A stretch of 64,000 bases of DNA from Moringa oleifera (taxonomy: Eukaryota > Streptophyta > Magnoliopsida > Brassicales > Moringaceae), in assembly GCA_021397835.1 (NCBI GenBank), contig JAJFZO010000742.1, positions 505,001-569,000 of the forward strand. The letters run 5' to 3'. Below are positions 1 through 11,099 of this stretch, piece after piece. The position numbers and the translations under genes are program-made. The notes under the pieces are model-generated. The model saw only the letters and a list, made by a program, of their open reading frames with translations, did not search any database and was not told the DNA's origin. Numbering within the stretch: position 1 is the stretch's first letter; every line of letters starts with the position of its first letter.

Positions 1-432
1 AGGAGCAAATTAAAATTGCATTCAAGAAGGATTAGTACCAGCCCAATATTATGAAAAAACAATTAAAAAATTATATGGGGCCAATGGTACTAGATTATAA
101 ATAAAGTATAAGCTTACCAAAGCAACAATATGTATTGAGGGACACTGCATAAAGTTGTCTTTCATATTAGTCAAAGACATTCAACAAGGATTGATATTAG
201 GGTTCTATTCTTAACCCAGGTATATCCCTTTTTAGTAGATTAAGAAGGGTTGCATTGTGGAGGATTAGGACAACCTATTACTTTCAAATTCATTACCTTT
301 CCAATAGATAAAGAGTTAAGTTTGCTAAGAAAAAATTCTATGCAAGATAATACTATGACTATTGAATCTTTACTTGTAATACAAATAGAGACAGGTAGCA
401 GTAGCAGAGAAATTACGACTCCCAAGAAATAA
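1..432 (+). pseudogene. EPRV aspartic protease, C-terminal fragment
   Basis: Degenerate remnant of the pararetroviral protease domain, entered part-way at the window edge. The same stretch recurs at 18540-18850, 20300-20640 and 46651-47040, always reading as a protease tail (QYYEK..., then a KDIQQGL-type segment) and always broken by stops and frameshifts. In this copy the downstream part reaches a short open stretch at 250-432. It then changes abruptly to movement-protein-side sequence rather than continuing into reverse transcriptase, so the copy is rearranged. No function is expected. Family call (Caulimoviridae) rests on the protease-RT-RNase H order seen in the sister copies and the absence of any integrase. 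Confidence 0.7.
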
Positions 433-1965
433 ATGTTAAAGTTTAGCCCTTTTAAACTTTACTTTCTTAACCAAAATAGTCCAAAAGCTTTTAGAACACT
501 AGCAAATATCTTTTTAGACACTTCTCAAAAATCTTTGGGTAGTAAAACAACCCAATCAAAACTTTTAAGTTTAAAAGCATTAAGCCATTAGTTTTCTAAA
601 ATGCAAAAAAAAAAAAAAATTGTCATTCTAAATACTATGTTGTTTTTAAAGGAAAAAATTGGGATTTATTGTAATTACAGTTCAGTAATCCAAGTTACCA
701 GTCAATATTCCCATGCTTTATGGCAAGAATTTGAGAGTTTTAAAATAGCCATACAGGTAGCCAAAATTGGCATTGGATCCAACTTTTATGTTGAACTAAT
801 TTTGCCAATGACATAGACTTTTATTCCAATAGTTATTAACCTAGAGGGCTCTGCCCATAGTACATAAAATTTCTGTTTATTATGCAAAAAAATTAGAAGC
901 TTATGAACTAAGTCCAATATCAAAAGCAAACCATCTCTTCAATGTCTGAACTCCTGAATAAGGTAAACCATGAAAAAGTCAAACTTATGAAACAATTAGA
1001 AAAAGCTCAAATCTAGAAAAATAAGCTCATTCTCTTCAATTCAGCCCTCCACTCTACAAGAAATCTACCCCAATCAAAAATAAAAGTTGTGAAGTCTTAT
1101 TAGACTAAAGCTTCAAACAATCCAAACAATACAACCTTTGTTCAAAATAGAACCAAGCTTCCAAAGCATTATAACCCAAAAATGTAAAGTCTTACTTATA
1201 ACCCAGCTCATCAACCTCTAAACCTTTTTTATCCAAATTTATTTTTAAGAAATTATAATTGGTAGAGTGAACATTATTCAAGACTCTTTCAATATTCTAC
1301 CCTTTCAATTTTAATAGCTTGACAGGGATTTTCAAAGCAAAAATCAATTGTAGAAAGACAAACTTATCATCTACATAAATTATACAACTCTATGAACATG
1401 GGATGGTGGAACAATTGATAGTAGACCATGAAAACCAGCTCAAGAGTTTTGGGTACCGATTCTAGATAGCTGTAGGCAATGCAATAAAAGGATCAACATC
1501 AATCAAGATAGTATCAACAATACCACAATCATATGGCCTCATGGAAGAGCCTTCTCTCCATCAGATTTTTATTTTAGCCATTGAAGACACAATATCTAAC
1601 CAAACCCCTTAAGAATTTCAAACCATAAAAGATAAAGAGTTTTACAAGATGATCATGAGAAGGCCAACTCCCAGAGTCAATCCCAATTGACGGGCCAACA
1701 GGGCATTGTTAGCAGAGGGAAAAACATATAAAATTTGGGGACCACATAAGTTCAGCATGAATATACTGTTCTCAGACATGAAGATACATTAGAAGCAAAA
1801 GATATATTATTCAATATAACGGCAAATGGTGAAGACTGTACCAGTATAGAATTAATGATGTAGGAAAGATATGATTAAATAGAAAATGCCAGCACAAAAG
1901 AAGACTTTATCTTATGGCCTTCACTCACTACTTTTCCCTTTGGAAAAAAAAAAGTTGAACTGATA
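433..1965 (+). pseudogene. EPRV movement-protein C-terminal side and following polyprotein segment
   Basis: Forward counterpart of the longer minus-strand copy at 32430-33720. Short open pieces (601-816 is the longest) share with it the segments around YCNYSS...QVTSQY and IGSNFY, then a lysine/glutamine-rich probable coiled coil near 940-1020, then a segment ending in a GKTYKIWGP motif near 1720. Many stops and frameshifts interrupt it. By order it lies after the 30K-type movement domain and before the intergenic region. I do not know the role of the distal segment. Confidence 0.6.
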
Positions 1966-1984
1966 AGATTAAAGACTTTACAAT

Positions 1985-2335
1985 ACAGTGAGGACACATC
2001 AAGACACATCATCAAGATAAAAGGAATCCAAAGGACACATCAAAGACATATCAACACACGTCAAGACACAAAAAAAAGAATCAAAGGACACATCAAGGTA
2101 TATCACTAAGACAAAAAGAATCCAAAGGGCACACCAAGACACAAAAAAAGAATCAAAGGACACATCAAGGTATATCACCAAGATAAAAAGAATCCAAAAG
2201 ACACATCAAGGCAAATTAAGATACATCAAGACAAAGGAAAAGGAATCAAAAGGACATAAGACACATCAAGGCACACATCCAAAAAAAGAAAAAAGAAAAA
2301 AGAATCAAAAGGACATTCAAAAGGATACTTACTTC
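1985..2335 (+). repeat. A-rich direct repeats in EPRV intergenic region
   Basis: Irregular tandem array built on ACACATCAAGACA and AAAAGAATCCAAAGGACAC. It sits directly upstream of a TATA box. Sister arrays lie at 7440-8150 and 29570-30240, each the same distance ahead of a TATA box, so this is a conserved piece of the viral intergenic region, not random low complexity. Open reading frames called through it are translation artefacts of the repeat. Confidence 0.75.
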
Positions 2336-2360
2336 ACAAGAAAATGAAGATTTTTTTCAC

Positions 2361-2368
2361 TATAAAAG
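2361..2368 (+). promoter_or_regulatory. EPRV TATA box
   Basis: TATAAAAG preceded by CAC, at the same place relative to the A-rich repeats and leader as the TATA motifs at 8164, 30260 and (minus) 32373-32379. It is probably the core promoter for pregenomic RNA. Activity is unknown. Confidence 0.6.
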
Positions 2369-2369
2369 G

Positions 2370-2782
2370 AGCCTAAACGTGAGAAGCAAGGTAGACGGTA
2401 TAAGAGTGAGTTCAAGAGAGATTCTAAAGCTCTTTCTTGAATCAAGACTTAGTTTTCATCAAAATATTTTCTCTTTGCATGAGCAAGTACTTCTTGTATT
2501 ACAAATTAGAGGCGAAATTTTAGGAACACTTTCGTAAGCTTTCTTAACCAATGCCGACAGGCAATAAATTATTGTTTTATTATTATTTCAAAGTTTCATT
2601 ACTATTTTCATTATTATTTTATATTATTACTGTTTTACATTATTATTTCACATTATTACTTTAATTACTGTTTTATTTTATTATTTTCATCACTATCTAC
2701 TCTTTTTCATATTTGCCTTAGTGATCTAAGATACTGCTAGTTAGCTCATCTCTAGAACTGGACTAGTAACCTAGGGTAGAAA
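2370..2782 (+). other. EPRV transcribed leader
   Basis: Non-coding stretch between TATA box and primer site, rich in ATTATTTC/ATTACTG runs. It recurs at 8170-8550, 30265-30590 and inverted at 31981-32372. Shared markers are GAGCAAGTACTTCTT and AAGCTTTCTTAACCAAT. It is consistent with the leader of a caulimovirid pregenomic RNA. Confidence 0.6.
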
Positions 2783-2796
2783 TGGTATCAAAGCCA
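2783..2796 (+). promoter_or_regulatory. Primer-binding site (initiator tRNA-Met)
   Basis: TGGTATCAAAGCCA differs at one base from the plant initiator-methionine tRNA primer site TGGTATCAGAGCCA used by plant pararetroviruses (and many LTR elements). It lies about 420 bp after the TATA box and before the polyprotein. A second copy is at 30590-30603. Confidence 0.75.
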
Positions 2797-2889
2797 AGTG
2801 GCCATAGGAGGGAGAATAGTATCATGATGAGTCCCAAGCACTAGTGTTGGTCAGTCGTGAAATCCGTTGGTCAGCTTGAGGTAATAAGT

Positions 2890-4075
2890 GTTCTTGGTGG
2901 TGGTCCCTCTAGTGTGATAGGATAAGTCTCAATATTATAATCACTTTAACTTTCAATTTCGTAAAGAGACTGCTTCCACGTAGATCTAGAACAAGCTTGA
3001 GGGAGAAAGTTTCAATAAGTAGTAATTTAGACAAAATATGGAAGAAGCTCATTTTGATTTTGAATACATAGAAGTTTATGATACCACCATAGAACAAAAT
3101 TAGGATTTTTAGCATAGTATACTAGAAGTAGAACAGGATTTACAAAATTGGTCAGTACACCTATTAGAAAGAAGAATAGAATGGGATTCTATAACCCCAA
3201 TAGTATGCAATCCGTCTCCATCTTCAACCCCAAGAGTGTGCAATGTAACTCTCCATCTTACTTAGGAATTAAAGATTATGAAGCATCAAAAATTATGAAT
3301 AGGTTAGTATAGATAAAGAATCATTAAACATAAATCTCAATTCAGAAGTAAATAAACAAAAATGAGAATGGTTCATGAGCACAGATACGAAAGAACAGAG
3401 GCACAAATTAAAGAAATATATTATAAGAACATAAGTATAGCACTAGAAAATATAAGATTCTTTACATGGTTTGAACAGTTTGCGCAAAACAATAATTTAG
3501 AATCCCCTTTAGAAACCAAGTAAACATAATAAAAGAGGTAACACAAAAAAGGTATATAGCCAAAAGTATAGGGAAAATTAGAACACACCCCTATTTAACA
3601 CAAGTACAATACTATGATAACCTAGTTATAACAATCCCATCCAGTGAACTTAACCAACCAATATCAAAATATCAGCAAAATTGTATAACAACCAAACAAG
3701 TTGGTAACGTAAAAGAAACTAATCAAGATCCATTAGAAAATTGAGAAGAAGGAAACCCTAGTATAAGAAAGGAATCTAGTAATATCAATAAACCCATCTT
3801 TAAAATATATGATGTACCTAGAAACTAACCACCAACCTTAGGAACCTTTAGTTTAGAAAAATTGCTTATCAATCCTAATAAACCTATGTATGATGTTACT
3901 AAATAGTAACTGCCAACCTTAACAAATAATGATGACACAATATTAGAAAAAATAGAAACATTAGAAAAACAATTTGAGAAAACCAACATATTATCTATTA
4001 AAAAAAATCTCCCTTTAGGACAATTAAGCTTAAGAGACCTACAAAAAGAAAAAAAAAAGTAATATAGATCATAAG
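2890..4075 (+). pseudogene. EPRV N-terminal polyprotein region
   Basis: Degenerate coding sequence following the primer site, alignable by eye to 18860-19930, 30680-31108 and 47050-48130. Readable pieces include HPLERRIEW, SYLGIKDYEASKIM and a repeated (P)IFKIYDVPR-NQPPTLG segment. That segment also resembles the start of the coat-protein region at 16650-16760. Stops and frameshifts throughout. Role not recognised; by position it would be the N-terminal part of the ORF1 polyprotein. Confidence 0.6.
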
Positions 4076-4079
4076 AATA

Positions 4080-4760
4080 AAGAAGGAGTATGTAATTACA
4101 AAATGATCAACATGATATTGCATACAAACAATAAATAAAATGTTAAACCCCATAATTCATATAAAAAATTAACTCCAACCAAGAAAATTGAAAAGGTTAG
4201 GACTCAAGACCTTCAATTAGAAATTAATAGGCTTAAACGACAGATTAATCAATTACAAAAAGAAAGATACCTAACAAAAAAAAATGAAAAAGAGGGAACA
4301 GAAGATTTTATGAATAAAATACAAATAAAAAAAAGCTCTATCAATATAACATTAATAGTAAATAATGATTTTCATCTCAGTACGATAGCTTTAATAGATT
4401 CATGTGCAGATCAGAATTATATCCAAGAGGGACTAATACCTACCCAATACTATGAAAAAACAACAAAAAAAATTATGTGGAGCTAATGGTGTTAAGTTAC
4501 AAATAAAGTATAAGCTTACAAAAGCAAAAATATGCAATGAAGGATATTGCATAAAAATCCTTTTCATATCAGTTAAAGATATTTAACAAAGATTAACACT
4601 AGGAACTCCTTTCTTAACATAAATATACCCTTTTTTCAATAGATCGAAAAGGACTACATTCATCAAGATTATGGCAAACTATGACTTTTAGGTTCATCAC
4701 CTCACCAATAAAAAGTGAATTGAATCTGCTGCAAGAAAATTCTAAGATAAAAAATAAAAA
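4080..4760 (+). pseudogene. EPRV aspartic protease
   Basis: Second protease remnant of this array. The active-site region near 4390 reads LIDS-C-ADQNYIQEG, where sister copies have LIDSGADQNCIQEG, so the catalytic Gly of the D-S-G triad is changed to Cys here. It is preceded by a lysine-rich probable coiled coil (4190-4300) and followed by the RT block. Frameshifted around 4465. Confidence 0.7.
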
Positions 4761-4849
4761 TGCTCAAATAAGATATCTTTAAAGGAAGTACATTATAAGA
4801 AAATAGAAGATCAATTACAAAAACCAAAAATACATAAAAAAATAAGAAA

Positions 4850-6000
4850 AAAAGAAAAGAAATATTAAAAAGAAGTCTACTTAAATTTACCCAACTAAAA
4901 AGACATGTAGTTAGGCTACCTTACCAAAAAGATTTCTATGAAAATCGAATTCCCACTAAAGTAAGACCTATTCAGATGAGTAAAGAACTTTGAAATACTA
5001 CAAAAGAGAAATTCAATAATTATTAGATAAGAATTTAATTAGGCCAAGTAAATCTCCCTAGAGTTATTCGGTATTTTATGTATATAAAAACAAAAAAATA
5101 AAAAGAGGAATACCAAGATTAGTAATTAATTACAAACCATTGAATAAAGCTTTGAAATTGATTAGGTACACTATTCCAAACAAAAGAGATCTTATCAAAG
5201 ACTTTATAATGCATCAATATTTTCAAAATTCAATATGAAAGCAGGATATTGGCAAATACAAATAGGAGAAGAAGATGGATATAAAACTGCTTTCAACATA
5301 ACCTTTGGTCAATTATGAATGGAATGTGATACCATTTGGATTGAAAAATGCTCCATTAGAATTTCAAAATATTGTGAATGATATATTTATTTCACATACT
5401 TCTTTTACAATGATATTTTTAGGATGCCTAAATGATGTGTCAAATTTTATCCCCCACCTCAGACAGGTGAGCAAAGCATTATTTAGTAAGTTAAGAAAAA
5501 AATCCTCTAGGATGGATCCTTGAAATGACAACCATAGTTAAATATTAAAAGAAAAAGTAAAGACTTTACCTTGTTTAGGAATTTCTAATCCTAAAGTACA
5601 ATTAGTAGTACAAACAAATGCATCTGATTTAGGTTATGGAGGAATCCTAATCCAGATAATACAAAATCAGGAACAAATAGTAAGGTGCTATTCAAGAATG
5701 TGGTCACAAGCATAAGAAAATTATCCCACAATAAAAAAAAAAATTTTAACAATAGTACTGCGCATTTCAAAATTTTAAGATGATTTATATAATAAAACTT
5801 TTCTTTTAAAAAAAGATTGTAAAGCTGCTAAAGAAGTTTTACAAAAAGATGTTCAAATTTTGGTTTCAAAATAAATATTTGCTATATGGCAAGCCATTTT
5901 GTTAGTCTTTGATTTTACTATTGAATTTATCAAAGGAGATAGAAATTTTGTCCTTGATTTTCTAACATGAAAATTCTTATAGGGAAGAATAGAAAAAGAA
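4850..6000 (+). pseudogene. EPRV reverse transcriptase-RNase H, internally deleted
   Basis: RT fingers/palm are readable from about 4980 (RPSKSP, PRLVINYKPLNKALK) to 5415, then sequence jumps to the thumb/connection (FLGCLN, FIPHLRQVSKALFSKL). The YxDD active-site segment present at 49555-49575 is missing, removed by a deletion of roughly 250 bp. RNase H pieces follow at 5600-5960 (DASDLGYGG, then AIWQAILLVFDF). No integrase follows, which separates this from Ty1 or Ty3 elements. Certainly non-functional. Confidence 0.8.
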
Positions 6001-6029
6001 AAATAAGTCTTCCTAAAAAACCACCAAGC

Positions 6030-7050
6030 TAGATATCTTCACATCGTACTCTTGAGTCTTATTCCTTAAAAAATCCAGAAATAAGCCAAACTAGTCAGAA
6101 GAAAAAAAAAAGCCCCATAACATTCCTCTTATTTTGCTCATATAGAATCTACTTATGTAGAAGCATTAGTAGAATCCAATAGACCCATGACTCCTTACTC
6201 TCCAAGACCCATTCCATTCGGATCTTTTAGTCAAAAACCAAAAACTAAGACGCTCATTATACCCTTAAGAATTTCTTCCCACCAATAAATTACATGAATA
6301 TCCCTGCAAGGATAGAAAGTGAAAATATTTCTTTTCCACATCATGTCAAAAAAACTTCTCTTCTTCATTTTCATTATATTATAGATAATTCCCACAAAAC
6401 CCAACAATTTTATGAGTTTATTTTGATAGATACTAAGTCTATTGAAATTACTCATATTGAGGATAAAATTAATTCGTCAAAAATCACTTATTTAAAATGT
6501 CGCATCAAGAAAGTTGTTACCGAACAATAGTGGAATCAAAATCTGTTAACCTCAAAACACTTTTTTCAAAAATTTGTACCTCAGGCATATAATTATCAAG
6601 ATTGTAAAGAAGCCTATTACAAATTATTTTTAATCAAAAATATTGATCATTCATGGTTTTTTCATTTTGATTGGAACTGTTCTAAACTATTTCGACATTG
6701 GTTTTCAGAATGGTGGCATTATATGGGGAGTATTCCTAAAATACTTCCACCATCAGTTTACCAAGGCTTTAAAGAGTTTTTAAAAAGTATAAATATTCTT
6801 GAAAAAATAAAGTTTTTAATGTTCACTAATATCTTTTCAATACCTTGGATATTTTACTGGGATTACGTGATAGTCCAACAATTACCAATCCCTTACAACT
6901 AGACCCTGGACGGACAAATAAGAATCAAATGGTGAAAGTCATTCAAGACAAAACTTGTGGAGTCACCAGCTATTCTCAAATGGCTGACAGATAATCCTAA
7001 CAAGACTACTCAACCCATACAGATTCCATCATCTTCCTCTAAGAATTAAC
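6030..7050 (+). pseudogene. EPRV downstream ORF of unknown function
   Basis: Coding remnant after RNase H, shared with 22190-22704 plus 28661-29190 and with 50450-50945. Readable pieces include HYIIDN-HKTQQFYEFIL near 6380 and HFDWNCSKLF near 6665. Florendovirus-like EPRVs are known to carry an extra ORF of unknown function here; assignment is by position only. This copy is the one not split by a CACTA insertion and preserves the empty target site near 6550. Confidence 0.55.
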
Positions 7051-7439
7051 TTCATATTAATATATCTCCAACAATATCCAAAAAAGATTACAAGAGAAAA
7101 CTCAAAGAAGCCTATCCCAATTAGGAAGTGATTCACATGAAGAAAACAATAAAGTACCAACAAGAAGCATCTGACCTGTATGGAGGCCAAATGTCATAAG
7201 ATCCTTTTGAATTTTAAAAGCAACAAGAATAGGAGATATATATATATATATATAGCAAGAACAAGACTTCAATGTAGAAAAAAAAATCTCTCATACACAC
7301 GCAACTTGTGAAGACTCTCTTCACAACAGATGAACTGCAATTCATAGGAGGTACTGAGTAAAAAGGACTCATGAGGAATCTTTCTTATGGATAGCTCTAT
7401 CTTTGAGCATTCACTCACTACTTTTCCTTTTGCAGAAGA

Positions 7440-8150
7440 AATGCTGAACTGGTAAGAAAAAAGAACACATTAAAGGACCATCAAGACAGAAAACAACATA
7501 TAAAAAAGAAATGGACAAAAGCAAAAGAAATCAAAAGGCCACATCAAGAGACACATCAAAGAAAAGAACAAAAGGAAAAAGTATTATAATGACACAAAGA
7601 ATCAAAAGAAACATCAAAGCAAAGGCATCAAAAGGACATCCACAAAGATGATCACCTCATAAAGTGATGAAGACTGTACTAGTATAGAATCAACGATGCA
7701 GGGAAGAGATGATTAAACAGTAAATGCTAGCACAAAAGAAATCTCTATCTTATGGCCTTCACTCACCACTTTTCCTTTTGAAAAAGAAAAGCAGAACTGA
7801 TAAGATTAAAGACTTAACAACACACTAAGAACACGTTAAGACACATCACCAAGACAAAAAGAAGCCAAAGGACACATCAAAGACACATCAAGATAAAAAA
7901 AAAAAAGAAAAAAAATCCAAAAGACACATCAAGGCATATCACCAAGATAAAAAGAAACCTAAGGACACATCAAAGACACATTAAGACACATCAAGATAAA
8001 GAAAAAGGAATCTAAAGAATACATCAAGGCATATCAAGACACATCAAGACAAAAAAAAAAAAAGCAAAAGGACACATCAAGGTGCACATCAAAAAAAAAA
8101 AAAAAGAATCAGAAGGACATTCAAAAGGATGCATATTTCATAAAGAAATC
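7440..8150 (+). repeat. A-rich direct repeats in EPRV intergenic region (second array)
   Basis: Longer version of the array at 1985-2335, with ACACATCAAG-type units and poly-A interruptions, leading into the TATA box at 8164. Confidence 0.75.
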
Positions 8151-8163
8151 AAGACTTTTCCAC

Positions 8164-8170
8164 TATAAAA
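8164..8170 (+). promoter_or_regulatory. EPRV TATA box
   Basis: TATAAAA after CAC, in the same context as the one at 2361. The leader that follows (8170-8550) is cut short by the inverted movement-protein piece before any primer-binding site. Confidence 0.55.
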
Positions 8171-8550
8171 AGAGTCCAAACAGAAGAAGCAAGGCAAAGG
8201 GCACAAGAGCGAGTTCAAGAGACAATCTAAAACTCTCTCTAGAATCAAAACTTAGTTTTCTTCAAAAATTTTCTTTCAAAATCTTTTCTCTTTGTATGAG
8301 CAAGTACTTCTTATATGAAAAATTAGAGGTAAAATTTTGGAAATGCTTTTGTAAGCTTTCTTAACCAATATTGACAGGCAATAACTTATCATTTCATTAT
8401 TATTTCAAAGTTTTATTACTGTTTTACATTATTACTAATTTTACATTACTATTTCATATTATTGCTTTAATTAGTAGTTTATTTTACTGTTTTCATCACT
8501 TTTTACTCTTTTTCATATTTGCCATAATGATCTAAGTTACTGTTAATTAG

Positions 8551-9402
8551 CCTTCTTCCATCTAATGGGTCTAAATCTATGGTCATTCTTTCTGTGATGT
8601 TGCTAGACACAGATGATCTTGCAGGAAGAATTTTCTCAATTCTAATTCTTGGTTCCCTTATTGATGCAAGTCTTAGCATAACATTGCCATCAGGTTGTTC
8701 TTCTATTCTAGATACTTGCGTTGTCTTGACTTTTCTAGGAGGGTTAATACTAGTTAATTTCCAATCATTTTGAAATATCAATTCTGACCATCGGATTAAT
8801 TTTGGTATCATAGTATTGGCATGTTGGTTACTAGCTTATAGTAAAAGGGTTTCTCCTGGTTTAGGGACCTTCTTTGCTTTTGGGTTGAGGGTTATTGACA
8901 TAATCTTATAATATATCCTGTAAACTAGAGTGATACTTCTCATTTTGTCTTTAAATTTTAAATTTTTTGTTTGAACATTAAGTGTAAGTATATCTAATAT
9001 GTGTGGGTCTTATAGGTCTATAGAGAAATTAGGATAATAATTGAAATACACTAGACCAATTGCTAAAATTTGATTGTATTATTACTAATAATGAATTTGA
9101 AAATCTTAAATGTCTTGCATCTTTTAAGCATAATAGTATGAAAATATCTAATCCTAGTCTATGTTATGGTTTTATGGCAACTTGTACTAGTCTCATATGC
9201 AAGTACCTATACGTAGGTATGTGTTGTCCTAAAGTGTTTTTATTGAATAGTCGAACCATTTGGTTTTCATTATTGAGTGATATTGTCTTTTCTACCGATT
9301 TTATTGAATAATTGAATTTTAATTCAAATGATCATATATGATAAATATACTGATCATCTTGTTTGGGTATTGACCAGTTTTGTAAGTCTTGTTCTACTTT
9401 TA
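8551..9402 (-). pseudogene. EPRV movement protein (30K superfamily), inverted fragment
   Basis: Minus-strand movement-protein domain, open over 8503-8811 and degenerate above. Readable pieces include TLNPKAKK and RIEEQPDGNVMLR; the N-terminal side near 9200 shows a motif of the (Y)LHIGLV type. It is joined head-on to a plus-strand viral leader at 8549-8551. The same unusual junction occurs, inverted, at 31980/31981. Caulimovirid movement proteins form plasmodesmal tubules; this one is dead. Confidence 0.65.
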
Positions 9403-9404
9403 CT

Positions 9405-10310
9405 ATATTAATTTCTATAAAATATTGTTAAATCTTATAATATTAATATTATTTAAATTTGAAATTAATATCATTTAGAACTATAAATAAAAAATTTTAA
9501 TATATTAAATTTATTTAATTTTAAAATAAATATTAAGATTTAATTAACGAATTTCAATGTTGTTATATAATAACACAATATTCATCCTTTTAATCATTTG
9601 AAAACATAATAATATCTATAATAACATGCTTATACTTTCTTTAAATAAAATAAAAATTTTAAAAACAAGATACGAACTAATTAAAATAAAATTAAAAATA
9701 ATAAAACATTTAAAAATAAATGATTGACTTTTTTCAATTGAATAATGTGATAATCTTTTGAAAGAACCCACCCCCATCTTATCATTACATAAAATTATAA
9801 TTATGATTCTATAAAATATAGTTAAGTTAAAAATAAATGCCAAAATTCTATTAATATTATAGTTTAATCAAGTAGCCATATATATAACTTCATCAACAAA
9901 AAAGTCAAAGATTAAATTAGATTAGTTGAAATTAATTATTTCTGCATCTATTATATAAGCTAAAATCAATCTAAAATTAGATAGTGTTGTTATTTTTTCA
10001 TATGATGGCTTAAAATTTAAAAATAAAAAAATGACATATACTAATAGTGTTAACAATTATTATGCATTTGTATGTATATATAATAATAATATATATGTGT
10101 GCTTTTACTAGATATTATTATATTAATTGTGATATTATGGATATATGTATATATTATTAAGATTAATTATATTAATGGGACATACATTTTATTTATAGTT
10201 ACAAATTAAAATTTGTTTAAAAATTTGTATTTATTAAAATTTATATTTTTATTAAATTCTCAATACAAAATTTTTGTTTATAATTTTTCGTTAATATTAA
10301 TAATTTTTTA
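9405..10310. repeat. 0.9-kb AT-rich block, copy a
   Basis: Shares extended similarity with 15400-16260 (copy b) and 34603-35500 (copy c): GTTAAATCTTATAAT near the left end, CAAGTAGCCATATATATAA in the middle, GATGGCTTAAAATTTAAAAATAAAA further right. No TIR, primer site or coding capacity seen. Copies a and b are direct repeats flanking the 10.3-15.4 kb gene island; copy c stands alone. Confidence 0.75.
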
Positions 10311-10859
10311 ATTTTTTTAATTTCTTTAAAAACTAAAAAAATAAATTTACATCTATTATAATTTTAGCTTAAGAGAAATAAAACCTTAATAAATTACTGA
10401 TAAAATATTAGTAATAATACTTATAGCAATTATTAAAATCAATAAAAGCTTACATTCGACTATCACAAAAAAATAGATTATCTATTTTATAAATTAAAAA
10501 TATTTATCATACAAATTTAAATATTAAAATATAACAAAAAATTTTATATTAAAATTTTTTAAAAGTTATTTTTATATAAAGATAATTAAAAATTTCATAT
10601 TGTTTGACTGGGTACATCTCACCTTGAGCTGTCTCTGCAATACAGGATAATATATTTTTAAAAAACCTGCGTTTTTATAGCTTCTGTGTCAAGGCACCAT
10701 CACTTATTAATCAATTTTTACATTGAAATTTATACTTTTAATTTCATTATTAATTTTATTATCACTTGAATAGTTATATTAATGAATATTCACTATACTA
10801 TTTTTATAAATCTAACAGTATATTGTTTTCAATAAAAAAACAAAAAACTTATAGAACGC

Positions 10860-11095
10860 GGAAGGTTAAGGATATTATTATTTCTAAAGCCTTCAAATTT
10901 GAAGGAATAGAACAACTTAGATGTAAATTGACAACTCAACGAAGGGTGGTTGTCATATTATCTGATGATAGTTATAAGTTTCTCAAATGCATAGATTCGT
11001 TGATGCCATCAGTTATTTGGTTCGTTTCTCCATTGATGTTGTGTAGTGCAGGGTGTCCAATAATTTATTTTTGCTACTTAGATTTCGAATAATGC
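10860..11095 (-). pseudogene. Truncated relative of the 13.5/14.1 kb gene family
   Basis: On the minus strand this reads a decayed ALHNINGETNQITDGIN segment, matching the AQHNI-G--NQI-DGING signature of the genes at 13529-13897 and 14114-14695. The 3' flank also matches the 3' side of the 13.5 kb gene (GAGTTGT-AATTTACA, then CTTCAAATTTGAAG and TTTAGAAATAA). The N-terminal half and promoter are not recognisable, so it is a 3' fragment. Confidence 0.65.
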
Positions 11096-11099
11096 GCTC

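Noticed and set aside
1985..2335. Coding region on the minus strand through the A-rich array
   Set aside because: The frame only mirrors the repeat units (for example MCPLDSF-type repeats) and is not kept in the sister arrays.
2783..8300. Ty3/Gypsy or Ty1/Copia element
   Set aside because: RT and RNase H are followed by no integrase or LTR, while movement-protein and coat-type domains are present. Pararetrovirus fits better.
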